NCBI RefSeq assembly: GCF_027944005.1
Contig: NZ_AP027204.1
Location: 1,364,001 to 1,428,000, forward strand
From: Polynucleobacter sp. SHI8
GTDB lineage: Bacteria; Pseudomonadota; Gammaproteobacteria; Burkholderiales; Burkholderiaceae
Direction: 5' to 3'
DNA length: 64,000 nucleotides
Under the pieces are notes generated by a model, which saw only the letters and a list, made by a program, of their open reading frames with translations, was not told where the DNA came from and did no database searches. The first letter of the stretch is position 1. Each line of letters begins with the position of its first letter. The translations under genes and the position numbers were made by a program. Of this stretch, positions 17,328-27,284 are shown one piece after another.

Positions 17328-19100
17328 TTATCCTAAATCACTAGATTTCTTTGGCCTAGGACCTTTAAAGTTAGACTTAGGTCGATTTTTTGTATTTTTT
17401 GAATTCCTAGCATTACGCGGATTGGGACCGCCATTTCCAGTTGCTCCTGCAAATCCATGCTCGTGAGAAACCCTCGCACCAGGTCGACCTTGATTACTTC
17501 GACCATTTTTCTTTGCTCCAGAAGGATGGTGACCATTACCGGTTTGACCATTTTGACCGCTTTTGTGCTGCGTAAGGCCTAAACGACCGTCTGCCATCTT
17601 GAGGGCTTCTCTAGACCCCCAATAAGACACAGACGTCTGCATAGGGTCAGGCTGACCATGACTATCTTGCTGACGATCTTGACCCCGTTGGTGAGGCTTA
17701 CCTGTTCCGGAAAGGGCTAAATTAGCAGTTTTTAAACCAGCCATCTTCATCAGTTGCACAACTTGATCCGCTGGTACTTCATCAAATTGCCCTCTTCTCA
17801 AGCGAGGAGGAAGCACAAATATACCGTATCTTGTTCGAATTAACCGCGACACCATGTGACCAACCGCTTCAAACATTCTTCGAACTTCGCGATTTTTACC
17901 CTCTGTCAAAGCAACGTGATACCAACGATTGGATCCATCACCCCCACCATCTGCAAGTCGTAAAAATTTAGCCACACCGTCTTCTAGAGTCACACCATTT
18001 TTTAAGAGTTGCGTTTGCTCATGCTCTAGTTCACCAAAAATACGAACTGCATACTCCCTCTCAATGCCATATCTTGGGTGCATGAGTCGATTAGCTAACT
18101 CACCTGAGGTGGTAAACAGTAACAGTCCTTCGGTATTGAAGTCTAGACGACCTACTGCAATCCATCGGCCATTTTTAGCCTTGGGTAAACGATCAAATAC
18201 TGTAGGACGCCCTTCTGGATCGGACTGACTAACAATCTCGCCAGTAGGTTTGTGATACATCAATACCCTAGGAGGTTTAGTCTGAATTTTACGATGTACC
18301 AGTTTGCCATTAATGCGAACTTGATCAGTTGCACCAATACGTTGTCCAATATGCGCCGGCATACTATTGACGGAAACTCGCCCTTGTATTATTAAATCTT
18401 CCATTTCTCGACGCGATCCCATACCAGCATCAGCTAGTACTTTATGTAATTTAACGGTATCTTCGTCTTCAACATCATCATCTAAGCCATCGAGATCTGA
18501 CCAAACTTCGTCTCGCATCGACATTGGTAATTCATTGACATTTGCAAATTGGTATTGCTGAATTGGCTCATCTGATTCGGATGACTCGCCATCGTGATCC
18601 TCTTTCCAGTCTCGCGACTGAGCATCTTCTAGGGCTTTTAAACTTGGATCAACAATCACTGCTTGGGATTGATCATCACTCATTTCACCATTCAATGAGG
18701 CTTCCGGCTTTTCTGGGGTTTCTAAAATCGCATCAAACTCCCCCGAGACAACCTGAGCAAACAACATCTCACTTTGTTCTTTGATCGGGTTAGGTTTATT
18801 ACTTGCAGAAGCTCTTGCATGTGGCCCTCTGCTCGCAGGCCGATGTCGATTCGATTTAGGGGTTGATGGGCCGTCTTCAGATGCTTGAATTGGCTCTTGG
18901 GTACCATCTTCAGGCCGCGGTCTTTTAGGCCCAAACTTACCACCCTTGCGACCAAATCGAGGATTTCTTGGACGCCTAGGTTCTGTGCTTGCTGCACCCT
19001 CTTGAGCTCCAGTAGAAGTCTGATCTGAAACTGCAGTTTGCTCTGATGACTCCATTTTAGGCAACTTTGGTGCACCATCAGGTATGTCGTTTTCAGTCAT
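17328..19100 (-). CDS. rluB: RluB-type 23S rRNA pseudouridine synthase with long disordered tails
   Basis: A 590-residue protein built around an RsuA/RluB-family core. An S4 RNA-binding domain (VKLHKVLADAGMGSRREMEDLI) starts near residue 216, and the catalytic GRLDFNTEGLLLFTTSGEL near residue 320. A typical RluB is around half this length. Roughly 200 N-terminal residues are low-complexity Pro/Arg/Lys/Glu, and about 130 C-terminal residues are Gly/Asn/Arg/Lys-rich. Such tails are seen in Burkholderiales RluB and may bind RNA. It makes a pseudouridine in 23S rRNA. Its start overlaps the scpB stop by 8 bases, a common scpB-rluB pairing. Confidence 0.92.
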   Translation of the reverse strand: MTENDIPDGAPKLPKMESSEQTAVSDQTSTGAQEGAASTEPRRPRNPRFGRKGGKFGPKRPRPEDGTQEPIQASEDGPSTPKSNRHRPASRGPHARASASNKPNPIKEQSEMLFAQVVSGEFDAILETPEKPEASLNGEMSDDQSQAVIVDPSLKALEDAQSRDWKEDHDGESSESDEPIQQYQFANVNELPMSMRDEVWSDLDGLDDDVEDEDTVKLHKVLADAGMGSRREMEDLIIQGRVSVNSMPAHIGQRIGATDQVRINGKLVHRKIQTKPPRVLMYHKPTGEIVSQSDPEGRPTVFDRLPKAKNGRWIAVGRLDFNTEGLLLFTTSGELANRLMHPRYGIEREYAVRIFGELEHEQTQLLKNGVTLEDGVAKFLRLADGGGDGSNRWYHVALTEGKNREVRRMFEAVGHMVSRLIRTRYGIFVLPPRLRRGQFDEVPADQVVQLMKMAGLKTANLALSGTGKPHQRGQDRQQDSHGQPDPMQTSVSYWGSREALKMADGRLGLTQHKSGQNGQTGNGHHPSGAKKNGRSNQGRPGARVSHEHGFAGATGNGGPNPRNARNSKNTKNRPKSNFKGPRPKKSSDLG

Positions 19101-19782
19101 TATTCGGCTTCTTCCCTTCTAATTCAGGGTGTGGAACTTCTTCATCTTCACTTGATTCATGCTCAGTACTTAAATTTTGTGCCTCTTCTTCCAGGGCATT
19201 ATCTATTGCAGACTCATCCAATAAAGTTTGCTCAAAGTTAATGACTTGTTGAGCAATCTGATCTACCACAACACCGTCCTCTAGTGAGGGCAAAGACTGT
19301 AAATTAGGTATGCTCATATCGTCTAAAAATTGCTTAGTTGTCGCATACAGTGCAGGTCTACCAATGCTATCTTTATGACCAATGACTTCAATCCAATTCC
19401 GGTCTTCTAGTTGGCGAATAATCTGAGAACTCACTGTTACACCTCGTATTTCTTCTATCTCGCCACGAGTAACTGGTTGACGATAAGCAATAATAGCCAA
19501 TGTCTCCATGACTGCACGTGAATATTTAGGTGGCTTTTCCACTGTCATTCGATCCAGGTATTCCCGCATCGATATACGACTTTGAAAACGCCATCCTGTT
19601 GCGATATGAACGAGTTCCATGCCTTTTTCTGACCAATCGCTTTGTAACTCATGTAACCAAGTAATAATGTTTTCTGGAGTTACCTCATCACCATATAGGC
19701 GAGAGAGTTCATTGATCGATAAGGGTTCCGGACTGCATAAAAGTGCTGTTTCAAGCACTTGCTTGTAATGGTTTTCAATCAT
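19093..19782 (-). CDS. scpB: Segregation and condensation protein B
   Basis: A 229-residue ScpB with paired winged-helix domains. The signature YSRAVMETLAIIAYRQPVTRGEIEEIRGV near residue 88 is diagnostic, followed by GRPALYATTKQFLDDMSI. It is the kleisin-associated subunit of the SMC-ScpAB condensin. The C-terminus is acidic and probably unstructured. No scpA is in the window. Confidence 0.95.
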   Translation of the reverse strand: MIENHYKQVLETALLCSPEPLSINELSRLYGDEVTPENIITWLHELQSDWSEKGMELVHIATGWRFQSRISMREYLDRMTVEKPPKYSRAVMETLAIIAYRQPVTRGEIEEIRGVTVSSQIIRQLEDRNWIEVIGHKDSIGRPALYATTKQFLDDMSIPNLQSLPSLEDGVVVDQIAQQVINFEQTLLDESAIDNALEEEAQNLSTEHESSEDEEVPHPELEGKKPNND

Positions 19783-20090
19783 AAGTGAGGTTTGAAATTG
19801 CTTTCAATAATAACTTTCTACTAACTCTATCAAGAGTGATGGAATTCAACGATCCACAATGGTTTTTATTTGCGACGATTTGACTTTTTTCTAACTGGAA
19901 ATGTCGAATGTATTAGTGTCAAAGGTGACAAATAAAACTTTATAGACGAACGTAAATAAACAAATTAGGGTATGCTTTTTATTCGAATAGGCTATTATAT
20001 CGAATTCCTAAGGATAATCCAAATAGTTAATATCCTTCTTGTGGAATTTCACTTATAAATCAATATACCACCCATATCGCGCAAACATTT
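19783..20090. promoter_or_regulatory. 308-base divergent intergenic region, no gene
   Basis: This lies between scpB (minus) and the patatin gene (plus) and should hold both promoters. It is AT-rich. An inverted repeat AAGGATA (20010-20016) / TATCCTT (20031-20037) and a TTCGAA-like pair near 19983-20004 are visible but have no known match. No ORF or RNA gene is recognised. Confidence 0.4.
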
Positions 20091-21011
20091 ATGTTTTTCA
20101 ATGGCTACGTTTTACGACTCTTACTCCTCCTGAGTTTCCTATTCCTGAATGGCTGTTCAATCATGCATTCCGGTAAAGAAACTTCTCAGGGATCAGTTAC
20201 GAAACCTTCTCACATCATCAAGGATCCTGTCATTGGTCTAGCTTTGGGAAGTGGCGCTGCTCGCGGATTTGCTCATATTGGTGTGATTAAAGTCCTTGAA
20301 GCGAATGGCATTAAACCTAGCATCATCGTTGGGACAAGTGCAGGTAGCGTAATAAGCGCTATTTATGCTTCTGGCAAATCTGCTAATGAACTTCAACAAA
20401 TTGCGATTGACTTAGATGAGGCAACGATTACAGATTGGACAAATCCCTTCTCAACAAAGATGGGAGGGATGATTAAGGGTGATGCTCTGCAATCCAAAAT
20501 CAATCAATTGGTCAAAAATCGCCCCATCGAGCAAATGAAGATTCCTCTCGGAATCGTTGCTACCGATTTAAAAACTGGTAATCCCATCTTATTTCAGCGA
20601 GGCGATACTGGACAAGCAGTCAGAGCATCTAGTAGTGTTCCTGGGGTATTTATGCCAACGGTTATTCAAGGTAAGGAATATGTTGATGGCGGCCTCACCT
20701 CGCCTGTACCAATTAAGTTTACTAAAAATTTAGGAGCGGACATTGTCATCGCCGTCAACATTTCCTCTGATCCATCAGATCAAAATGTCAGCGGAATTTT
20801 AGGAACTTTATTACAAACTACAACAATTATGGGGCGAAGTATCACCAACTGGGAGTTACCTCTTGCTGATGTCATTGTGGTTCCTCAACTGCCCCAAATG
20901 AAGAGCACTGACTTCAGATCTCGAAATGCTGCAATCTTGGCTGGAGAAATTGCCATGCAACAACAAATCACGCTCTTAAAAAATAAGATTGACGAATTTA
21001 AGAAACAATAA
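20091..21011 (+). CDS. Patatin-like phospholipase lipoprotein (RssA/NTE type)
   Basis: A 306-residue lipoprotein. The signal peptide ends in a lipobox LFLNGCS, with Cys22 as the lipidation site. The patatin domain carries the oxyanion glycine motif GLALGSGAARGFAHIG, the nucleophile elbow GTSAGS and the DGG catalytic motif VDGGLTSPVP. It is a predicted serine acyl hydrolase anchored to a membrane facing the periplasm. The Ser/Asp dyad is intact, so activity is expected; substrate is unknown. It stands alone, ended by a hairpin at its stop codon. Confidence 0.9.
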   Translation: MFFNGYVLRLLLLLSFLFLNGCSIMHSGKETSQGSVTKPSHIIKDPVIGLALGSGAARGFAHIGVIKVLEANGIKPSIIVGTSAGSVISAIYASGKSANELQQIAIDLDEATITDWTNPFSTKMGGMIKGDALQSKINQLVKNRPIEQMKIPLGIVATDLKTGNPILFQRGDTGQAVRASSSVPGVFMPTVIQGKEYVDGGLTSPVPIKFTKNLGADIVIAVNISSDPSDQNVSGILGTLLQTTTIMGRSITNWELPLADVIVVPQLPQMKSTDFRSRNAAILAGEIAMQQQITLLKNKIDEFKKQ

Positions 21012-21031
21012 AGGCAGCCTGAGCTGCCTTT
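21010..21031. terminator. Bidirectional terminator between convergent genes
   Basis: A 9-bp stem (AAAGGCAGC / GCTGCCTTT, loop CTGA) overlaps the patatin stop codon. T-rich sequence follows on both strands, though the runs are short. It lies between convergent genes and probably serves both. Confidence 0.65.
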
Positions 21032-21051
21032 GCCATTAAATAAAACAGGCT

Positions 21052-21624
21052 TTATTTAGTGATGATATCCATCTGCATACTATCTTTAGTCGCAGGATTC
21101 ACTCTTCGAGCACCATCAAAACGCTTATCCCAGTAAACCGTCGTCATATCATCTACTCTCACTCCAGATCCACGGGCTGGAGCATGAATAAACTTATTTT
21201 CACCAACGTAGATACCAACGTGTGAATTCTCACGTTGTAAGGTGTTAAAGAACACCAAATCACCTGGCTTTAGGTTATCTCTTGAAATTTGTAATCCAAC
21301 TTTGCTCATTTCGTCCGTCTTCGCAGGAAATAAAAAGCCTAAGTTATCCTTAAACACATATTTCACAAAAGCACTGGCATCAAAACCGGTCTGGACTTTT
21401 TCGCCCCAACGATAACGAACACCAATCAATTGCATTGCATTGTTGATCAGTGATGAAGTACTATCCGAAACAGTTCCTGCAACCTTCCCATAAAAACTTT
21501 GTTTAGGTGTAGCAGCAGGTGCGGTTACCTCTTCCGTAGACTGAGCTATAGAAAAATGACTTATTAAAGTAGTCAAGACTAAAGAACTAACTAAAGAGTA
21601 TTTTGTAAGTTGTTGAAATTTCAT
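21052..21624 (-). CDS. NlpC/P60-fold secreted protein lacking the catalytic cysteine
   Basis: A 190-residue protein from the ATG at 21624; an upstream TTG at 21648 is less likely. It has a signal peptide ending near FSIAQ. The NlpC/P60 domain is clear: GVRYRWGEKVQTGFDASAF, LKPGDLVFFNT, ENSHVGIYVGENKFIHAP, and WDKRFDGARRV. The usual FDCSGF motif reads FDASAF: the nucleophilic cysteine is alanine (codon GCC) and the glycine is also alanine. The histidines are kept. By family rules this should be an inactive peptidoglycan peptidase, perhaps a binding or regulatory pseudoenzyme. The frame is intact, so this is not simple decay. Confidence 0.88.
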   Translation of the reverse strand: MKFQQLTKYSLVSSLVLTTLISHFSIAQSTEEVTAPAATPKQSFYGKVAGTVSDSTSSLINNAMQLIGVRYRWGEKVQTGFDASAFVKYVFKDNLGFLFPAKTDEMSKVGLQISRDNLKPGDLVFFNTLQRENSHVGIYVGENKFIHAPARGSGVRVDDMTTVYWDKRFDGARRVNPATKDSMQMDIITK

Positions 21625-21705
21625 GTAAATATTAATTTTAATTATCAATTTATATTAGTCTAACCAAGTTTACAACTATTTTCAATATAAATTGTCATAA
21701 ATTAT

Positions 21706-23334
21706 TCAAAAAGCTTCGCGAATCAACTGTTGGGTATATTTCGACTTTGGCGAACGAATGATCTCTTCTGTCTCTCCAAACTCCACAATGTCGCCATGTT
21801 GCAAGACCATAATGCGATGGGACATTGCCCGAACTACTGCAATATCGTGACTAATAAAAATATACGCTAAATTGTATTTATGCTGTAAATCAGTGAGTAG
21901 CGTTAATACCTGCTTTTGAATGGTGACATCTAAAGCGGATGTTGGTTCATCTAAAATCAAGATTTCAGGTTTTAAAATCAAAGCTCTAGCAATGGCAATC
22001 CGCTGTCTTTGTCCTCCTGAAAACTCATGTGGATAACGCTCAATCGCGCTTTTTTCGAGTCCGACTTCTGCTAGTACCTCTGAGACTTTCTGTAATTTTT
22101 GCTCTTTACTCAAATTGGGTTGGTGAACGTCTAGTCCTTCTGAGACAATTTGCCCAACCGACATTCGTGGTGAAAGAGATCCAAACGGATCCTGAAATAT
22201 CACTTGAAACTTTGCACGCATCTGTCGTTGCTGCTTTGCATCAATTTGCTTCCAATGGCAGCCCAATATTTCTACATCTCCTTCAACCTGAGCGCTAGTA
22301 CCACCAAGTAAATCTAATAAGGCCATTCCTAAGGTGGTTTTACCTGAACCTGACTCACCGATGACACCCAATGTTTCACCTTGACGTAAATCTAGATTGA
22401 TATTTCTCAATACAGAAGTAAATGATGGTTTTTTATAAAATTCAAGTATCTGACTCCAGCCAGATTTTGGTGTTGGGTATGAAACCCCAATATTTTTAAC
22501 ATCCAACAAATGTGTTGCTAATGGGATAATGGGCAACAAATGTGATTCTGGATGACTATTGACCAAGGATTGTGTGTATGACAACTTTGGTGCGTGAAAT
22601 ATTTCTTGAGTTGTCCCAGACTCCACCACTTTCCCCTGATGCATCACCACTACTTGCTGTGCAAACCTCTTCACTAAATTAAGGTCATGGGTAATCAGTA
22701 AAACTGACATGGATTGATGCTCAGACTGTTGTTGTAACTCTTGTAATAAATCTAAGATTTGCTTTCTTAAATTTACATCAAGTGCTGTGGTTGGCTCATC
22801 TGCAATCAATAATTTGGGTTTGGTAGATAAAGCCATAGCAATCATCGCTCGCTGCCTCTGCCCTCCAGATAACTGATGGGGGAAGGCCTGCATTTTATTT
22901 TTTACGTCGGGTAAACCTACTTTTTCAAGCATTTCCTGCGCACGTTGTCGCGCAGCTTCTTTCCCTAAGAATGGTTCATGAATCATGACAGCTTCAATGA
23001 TCTGATAGCCAATCGTAAAGAGTGGATTCAGAGCCGTCATCGGCTCTTGAAAAATCATGGCAATCTCACGTCCACGAATACTTCGTAATTCATCAATCGG
23101 TACACGCAATAAATTTTTATCACCCCAGTGAATATGTCCGCTCACTTGCGCACCTTCTGGTAATAAACCCAAAACCGATAATGCTGTTAATGACTTACCT
23201 GACCCAGACTCCCCAACAATCGCAACTCGTGAACCTGGTAGAACTTCTAAATTCAGTCCATCAACGACCTTGCGCTGTTTCCGTCCTTCACCAAACTGAA
23301 TAGTTAACTGTGTAATTTTTAAATGCTCTTTCAC
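21706..23334 (-). CDS. yejF: Peptide ABC transporter ATPase, fused double domain (YejF-like)
   Basis: A 542-residue protein with two full ABC ATPase domains. The first has Walker A GESGSGKS, signature LSGGQRQRAMIAMAL and Walker B LLIADEPTTALD. The second has GESGSGKT, FSGGQRQRIAIARAL and LILDEPTSALD. The fusion of the DppD and DppF-type subunits is the YejF/GsiA form. It drives oligopeptide import with YejABE. GTG start; the GTGA overlap with the yejE stop shows translational coupling. Confidence 0.93.
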   Translation of the reverse strand: MKEHLKITQLTIQFGEGRKQRKVVDGLNLEVLPGSRVAIVGESGSGKSLTALSVLGLLPEGAQVSGHIHWGDKNLLRVPIDELRSIRGREIAMIFQEPMTALNPLFTIGYQIIEAVMIHEPFLGKEAARQRAQEMLEKVGLPDVKNKMQAFPHQLSGGQRQRAMIAMALSTKPKLLIADEPTTALDVNLRKQILDLLQELQQQSEHQSMSVLLITHDLNLVKRFAQQVVVMHQGKVVESGTTQEIFHAPKLSYTQSLVNSHPESHLLPIIPLATHLLDVKNIGVSYPTPKSGWSQILEFYKKPSFTSVLRNINLDLRQGETLGVIGESGSGKTTLGMALLDLLGGTSAQVEGDVEILGCHWKQIDAKQQRQMRAKFQVIFQDPFGSLSPRMSVGQIVSEGLDVHQPNLSKEQKLQKVSEVLAEVGLEKSAIERYPHEFSGGQRQRIAIARALILKPEILILDEPTSALDVTIQKQVLTLLTDLQHKYNLAYIFISHDIAVVRAMSHRIMVLQHGDIVEFGETEEIIRSPKSKYTQQLIREAF

Positions 23335-24362
23335 ATGGATCCCCTTTTTCTAGGATCAAATGCATTTCGCAGTGCTTCACCCATAAAGGTTAACAACAAC
23401 AAAGTACCTACGAGCACAATAAATGTTGATAAAGAAATCCACCAAGCATCTAAGTTAGACTTTCCTTGTGAGAGTAATTCACCTAGGCTTGGCGTATCGG
23501 GTGGAACACCCAGCCCTAAAAAATCTAAACTGGTTAATGACAAAATAGCCGCACTCATTTGAAACGGTAGAAAAGTAATCACAGGAATCAAACTATTGGG
23601 CAGAATATGTTTAACCATAATCTTCCAATTCGTAAGACCAAGAGCGCGTGCTGCCTTGACATACTCTAAGCCCCTGTTTCTAAAAAACTCTACTCGTACA
23701 TAATCTGATAAATTAATCCAACTAAATAATGAAAGCAGAATGACCAACAACCAAATACTTGGACTAAATACGGAGGCTAGAATAATCAGTAGGTATAGCT
23801 CCGGCAAGGAGCGCCAAATATCTATAACACGCTGTGAAATTAAATCAAAATTACCACCTAAATATCCCATCAGACCACCAAGTAAAACTCCAATAATTAC
23901 ACCAACAAGCGTAAGCGCCAAACCGAATAAGACAGAAATCCGAAATCCATAAATCAGTCTTGCAAGTACATCCCGTCCACGGTCATCAGTACCGATCCAA
24001 TTATCAGCTGATGGGGCGGCTGGATTGGGTTGTTTAGAAAAATAGTTAAGGCTCAAATAACTGTATTCAATCAAAGGATAAATTGCCCAATTACCTTTTT
24101 GACGAAGATTATCTCGTATTAAAGGATCATGAAAATCAGTCGGAGTTTCAAAGTCACCGCCAAATACGGTCTCAGGATAATCTTTGATAATTGGAAAATA
24201 TATCTGGCCATCATACGATGCAACTAAGGGTCGATCATTAGCGACTAATTCCGCACATAAACTAATCCCAAAAATAATCATAAATATCCACAAGCTGTAA
24301 TAGCCCAAACGATTACTTTTGAAACGTTGCCAAGAGGTATTTTTCTTCTTTATTGAAGCCAT
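23331..24362 (-). CDS. yejE: Peptide ABC transporter permease (YejE-like)
   Basis: A 343-residue DppC-type permease from the ATG at 24362 (MASIKKK), which has AAGGG upstream. The coupling helix VKAARALGLTNWKIMVKHILPNSLIP near the middle and the NWIGTDDRGRDVLARLIYGFRIS segment define the family. It starts one base after the yejB stop. It forms the pore with YejB. Confidence 0.92.
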   Translation of the reverse strand: MASIKKKNTSWQRFKSNRLGYYSLWIFMIIFGISLCAELVANDRPLVASYDGQIYFPIIKDYPETVFGGDFETPTDFHDPLIRDNLRQKGNWAIYPLIEYSYLSLNYFSKQPNPAAPSADNWIGTDDRGRDVLARLIYGFRISVLFGLALTLVGVIIGVLLGGLMGYLGGNFDLISQRVIDIWRSLPELYLLIILASVFSPSIWLLVILLSLFSWINLSDYVRVEFFRNRGLEYVKAARALGLTNWKIMVKHILPNSLIPVITFLPFQMSAAILSLTSLDFLGLGVPPDTPSLGELLSQGKSNLDAWWISLSTFIVLVGTLLLLTFMGEALRNAFDPRKRGSM

Positions 24363-24363
24363 C

Positions 24364-25437
24364 TTAAGACCCTTGACTCTCAAACTGAATTCGTGGATCA
24401 ACTAACACATACGCCACATCCGATATTAATTTCGTAAATAAACCTATCAGAGTAAATATATATAAGGTCCCTAATACAACTGGATAGTCTCTACGCATCA
24501 CTGCTTCAAACGACATGAGACCAAGACCATCAAGGGAGAATAAGGTTTCAATCAAAAGTGAGCCCGCAAAAAAAGCGCCAATAAATGCTGCTGGAAATCC
24601 TGTAACAAGTGGAATCATGGCATTACGAAAGATATGTCGCCACATAACGAGTCTTTCCGGTAAGCCTTTTGCTCTTGCAGTAATCACATATTGTTTACGA
24701 ATTTCTTCTATGAAAGAATTTTTCGTGAGCATCGTAATGACGGCAAAACTACCTAGAACGGATGCCGTAATTGGTAATACTAAATGCCAGGCATAATCCA
24801 GAATTTTTCCTGACCAGCTAAGTGTTTCCCAGTTATCAGATACCAAACCCCGTAATGGAAAAATTTGCAGGAAAGTACCACCCCCAAATAAAACCAATAA
24901 CAAAATCCCCATCACAAAACCAGGAATAGCATACCCCACCAAGACCAACATGCTCGTAGCCGTGTCAAACCTAGTACCATCTCGAATCGCTTTTGAAATA
25001 CCCAAAGGTATGGATATCAAATACGTAATAAAAAAAGTCCACAAACCAATGCTAATAGATACTGGTAATTTAGAAATGACTAAATGCCATACACTTTGAT
25101 GCTGATAATAACTTTCCCCTAAATCAAATCGGGCAAACCGCCCCAACATACTGAAGTAACGTTCAATAGGTGGTTTATCAAAACCATAGAGTGCTTTAAT
25201 TTCTGCAAGATTTTTTTCATCTATTCCTTGCCGTCCTCGATAGGTGCTCCCACCTCCTGTAGACTCACCAGCACCAACTCCCGCTCCACCACGTCCTTTT
25301 AGTTCCAGAACCATTTGTTCAACCGGACCACCAGGCACAAACTGGACAACGGCAAAGGTAATTGTTAACACCCCAATCAATGTAGGAATCATCAACAATA
25401 ACCGTTTGACAATATAAGGTGCTAAACCATGTCTCAT
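24364..25437 (-). CDS. yejB: Peptide ABC transporter permease (YejB-like)
   Basis: A 357-residue DppB-type permease. It starts with YIVKRLLLMIPTLIGVLTITF and VQFVPGGPVEQ. A glycine-rich insert follows near residue 50, then the coupling loop QYVITARAKGLPERLVMWRHIFRNAMIP. The Gly-rich insert before the second membrane segment is typical of YejB. Its ATGA start overlaps the yejA stop. Confidence 0.92.
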   Translation of the reverse strand: MRHGLAPYIVKRLLLMIPTLIGVLTITFAVVQFVPGGPVEQMVLELKGRGGAGVGAGESTGGGSTYRGRQGIDEKNLAEIKALYGFDKPPIERYFSMLGRFARFDLGESYYQHQSVWHLVISKLPVSISIGLWTFFITYLISIPLGISKAIRDGTRFDTATSMLVLVGYAIPGFVMGILLLVLFGGGTFLQIFPLRGLVSDNWETLSWSGKILDYAWHLVLPITASVLGSFAVITMLTKNSFIEEIRKQYVITARAKGLPERLVMWRHIFRNAMIPLVTGFPAAFIGAFFAGSLLIETLFSLDGLGLMSFEAVMRRDYPVVLGTLYIFTLIGLFTKLISDVAYVLVDPRIQFESQGS

Positions 25438-27284
25438 TTGGACTCTTTCTGAGTAGAGTTACTTGTATCACGCCACCAATTGCCAATAATCCAAGCCTCT
25501 GCAGTGTAATAAAGTGGTGGCTGCGGTGTTCCTAATTGTGTACTGTAAGCAATGCGGTGCGTAGGGTTATACCAGTGTGGCACAACGAAATAATTATGTA
25601 TCAAAATACGATCAAGCGCTCTCGTGGCAATATATAAATTCTCGCGCTCTTCTGCTCTTGTAATCATTGAAATCAAATCATCCACACTGCGCAGTCGCAC
25701 TCCAATCTGATTATCAGTACCTTTTTGCGTAGCAGCTTCACTCCCAAAACGATCCCATAATTCATTACCAGGACTTTGGGTATCCTGATACCTAATCGTT
25801 GTCATTTCAAAATCATGCTCATCGAGTCGTTGCTGATATAAAGCATTGTCTGTGGTGCGAACGTTCGCTTTAATACCTAATTTTTCTAAATTACGGACAT
25901 AAGCCGTTAATATACGCAGTAAAAATGGACTGTCTTCTAGCATCTCAAATTCAAAGGCTTGCCCTGCAGCATTCCGTAATGCCCCATCACGATATGTCCA
26001 TCCGGCCTGCGCTAAAAGTTCTTTTGCCTTGAGTAAGTTGGAGCGCAAAGAATTAGGCGGAGCTGTACTTACTGCAGATGGCATCGGCCCAAAAACAGAA
26101 GCAGGTATTTCACCAGGATATTTTTGTTGCAAACTTTTTAATAACTTGAGCTCTTCTCCAGTTGGGACACTATTTTTGTCATAGGTGGCACCTAAAAGTG
26201 AATTAGAAAAATAACTATCTAAGCGTTTATATTGACTATAAAAAATTTGCCGATTAAGCCATTCGAAGTCAAGGGCTAAGCCTAAGGCTTGACGCACTCT
26301 TGGATCTTTAAATATTTCTTTACGTGTGTTCATCGCAAAGCCTTGCATTCCAGCACCATTGTGATGTTCAAACTCTTTTTTTACTAAAAGCCCTTGATCA
26401 AATTTTCTACCAACATAACTTTTCGCCCAAAGTTTCGCTCGATATTCAACGATGGCATCGAACTCCCCTGCTTTAAATGCCTCTAATCGAACCGTATCAT
26501 CACTAAATAATTTATACACAATGCGGTCAAAGTTGAAGTTACCCACGCGTACATTCAGATTTTTTCCCCAATAATTAGGATTCTTTTTAAAGACAATATT
26601 TCTACCAGCCTGGTAGGAATCAATGACATAAGGCCCACTTCCAATCGGATTGTCAAAGGCTAATTGATCAAATGGTGTTTTAGTACCATCAGGCTTTATT
26701 CCCCACCTTGGAGAAAAAATTGGCATTGTGCCAGCAAGTAATGGTGCTTCCCCAGTCCTGCTCTTAAAGTCAAATCGTACCAGTCGATCTGAAATCACTA
26801 CAACTTGCTTGATATCTGCAAAGACATTGCGGTAACTAGGATGAGCTAATTTACTCATTAAAGTATCAAAACTGTACTTCACATCACTCGCCAAGATGGA
26901 ACTTCCATCGCTGAATTTAGCTTCTGACCGAATATGAAATGTCATCGACAAATGATCATTCGACAAGGTCATATCATCAGCAATTAATCCGTAAATCGTC
27001 GACGTTTCGTCTGCGCTACCAATTGCTAATGACTCAAACAATAATCCAGCAATCCCAGGGGCAACAACACCTCTTAATGTATAGGGGTTGAATTTATCAA
27101 AACTGGTGCGTCGATCAGGATTGGCTAGAGTGAGTGTGCCACCCTGAGGGGCTTGAGGATTCACAAAATCAAAGTGAGGAAAATCTTTTGCATATTTAGG
27201 ATTGCCATATTGCGCAAATGCGTGACCCGCCCAAGAAGACTGGGGTATCAACAGAAGGCTTAGGAAAAAAATCAGTATTTTCAT
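25434..27284 (-). CDS. yejA: Peptide ABC transporter substrate-binding protein (YejA-like)
   Basis: A 616-residue SBP family 5 protein with a signal peptide (ILIFFLSLLLIPQSSWAG). The mature protein opens with HAFAQYGNPKYAKDFPHFDFVNPQAP, the usual start of YejA proteins, and has DVKYSFDTLM and NPIGSGPYVID motifs. It captures oligopeptides or peptide-like antibiotics (microcin C in E. coli) in the periplasm. First gene of yejABEF. Confidence 0.93.
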   Translation of the reverse strand: MKILIFFLSLLLIPQSSWAGHAFAQYGNPKYAKDFPHFDFVNPQAPQGGTLTLANPDRRTSFDKFNPYTLRGVVAPGIAGLLFESLAIGSADETSTIYGLIADDMTLSNDHLSMTFHIRSEAKFSDGSSILASDVKYSFDTLMSKLAHPSYRNVFADIKQVVVISDRLVRFDFKSRTGEAPLLAGTMPIFSPRWGIKPDGTKTPFDQLAFDNPIGSGPYVIDSYQAGRNIVFKKNPNYWGKNLNVRVGNFNFDRIVYKLFSDDTVRLEAFKAGEFDAIVEYRAKLWAKSYVGRKFDQGLLVKKEFEHHNGAGMQGFAMNTRKEIFKDPRVRQALGLALDFEWLNRQIFYSQYKRLDSYFSNSLLGATYDKNSVPTGEELKLLKSLQQKYPGEIPASVFGPMPSAVSTAPPNSLRSNLLKAKELLAQAGWTYRDGALRNAAGQAFEFEMLEDSPFLLRILTAYVRNLEKLGIKANVRTTDNALYQQRLDEHDFEMTTIRYQDTQSPGNELWDRFGSEAATQKGTDNQIGVRLRSVDDLISMITRAEERENLYIATRALDRILIHNYFVVPHWYNPTHRIAYSTQLGTPQPPLYYTAEAWIIGNWWRDTSNSTQKESK

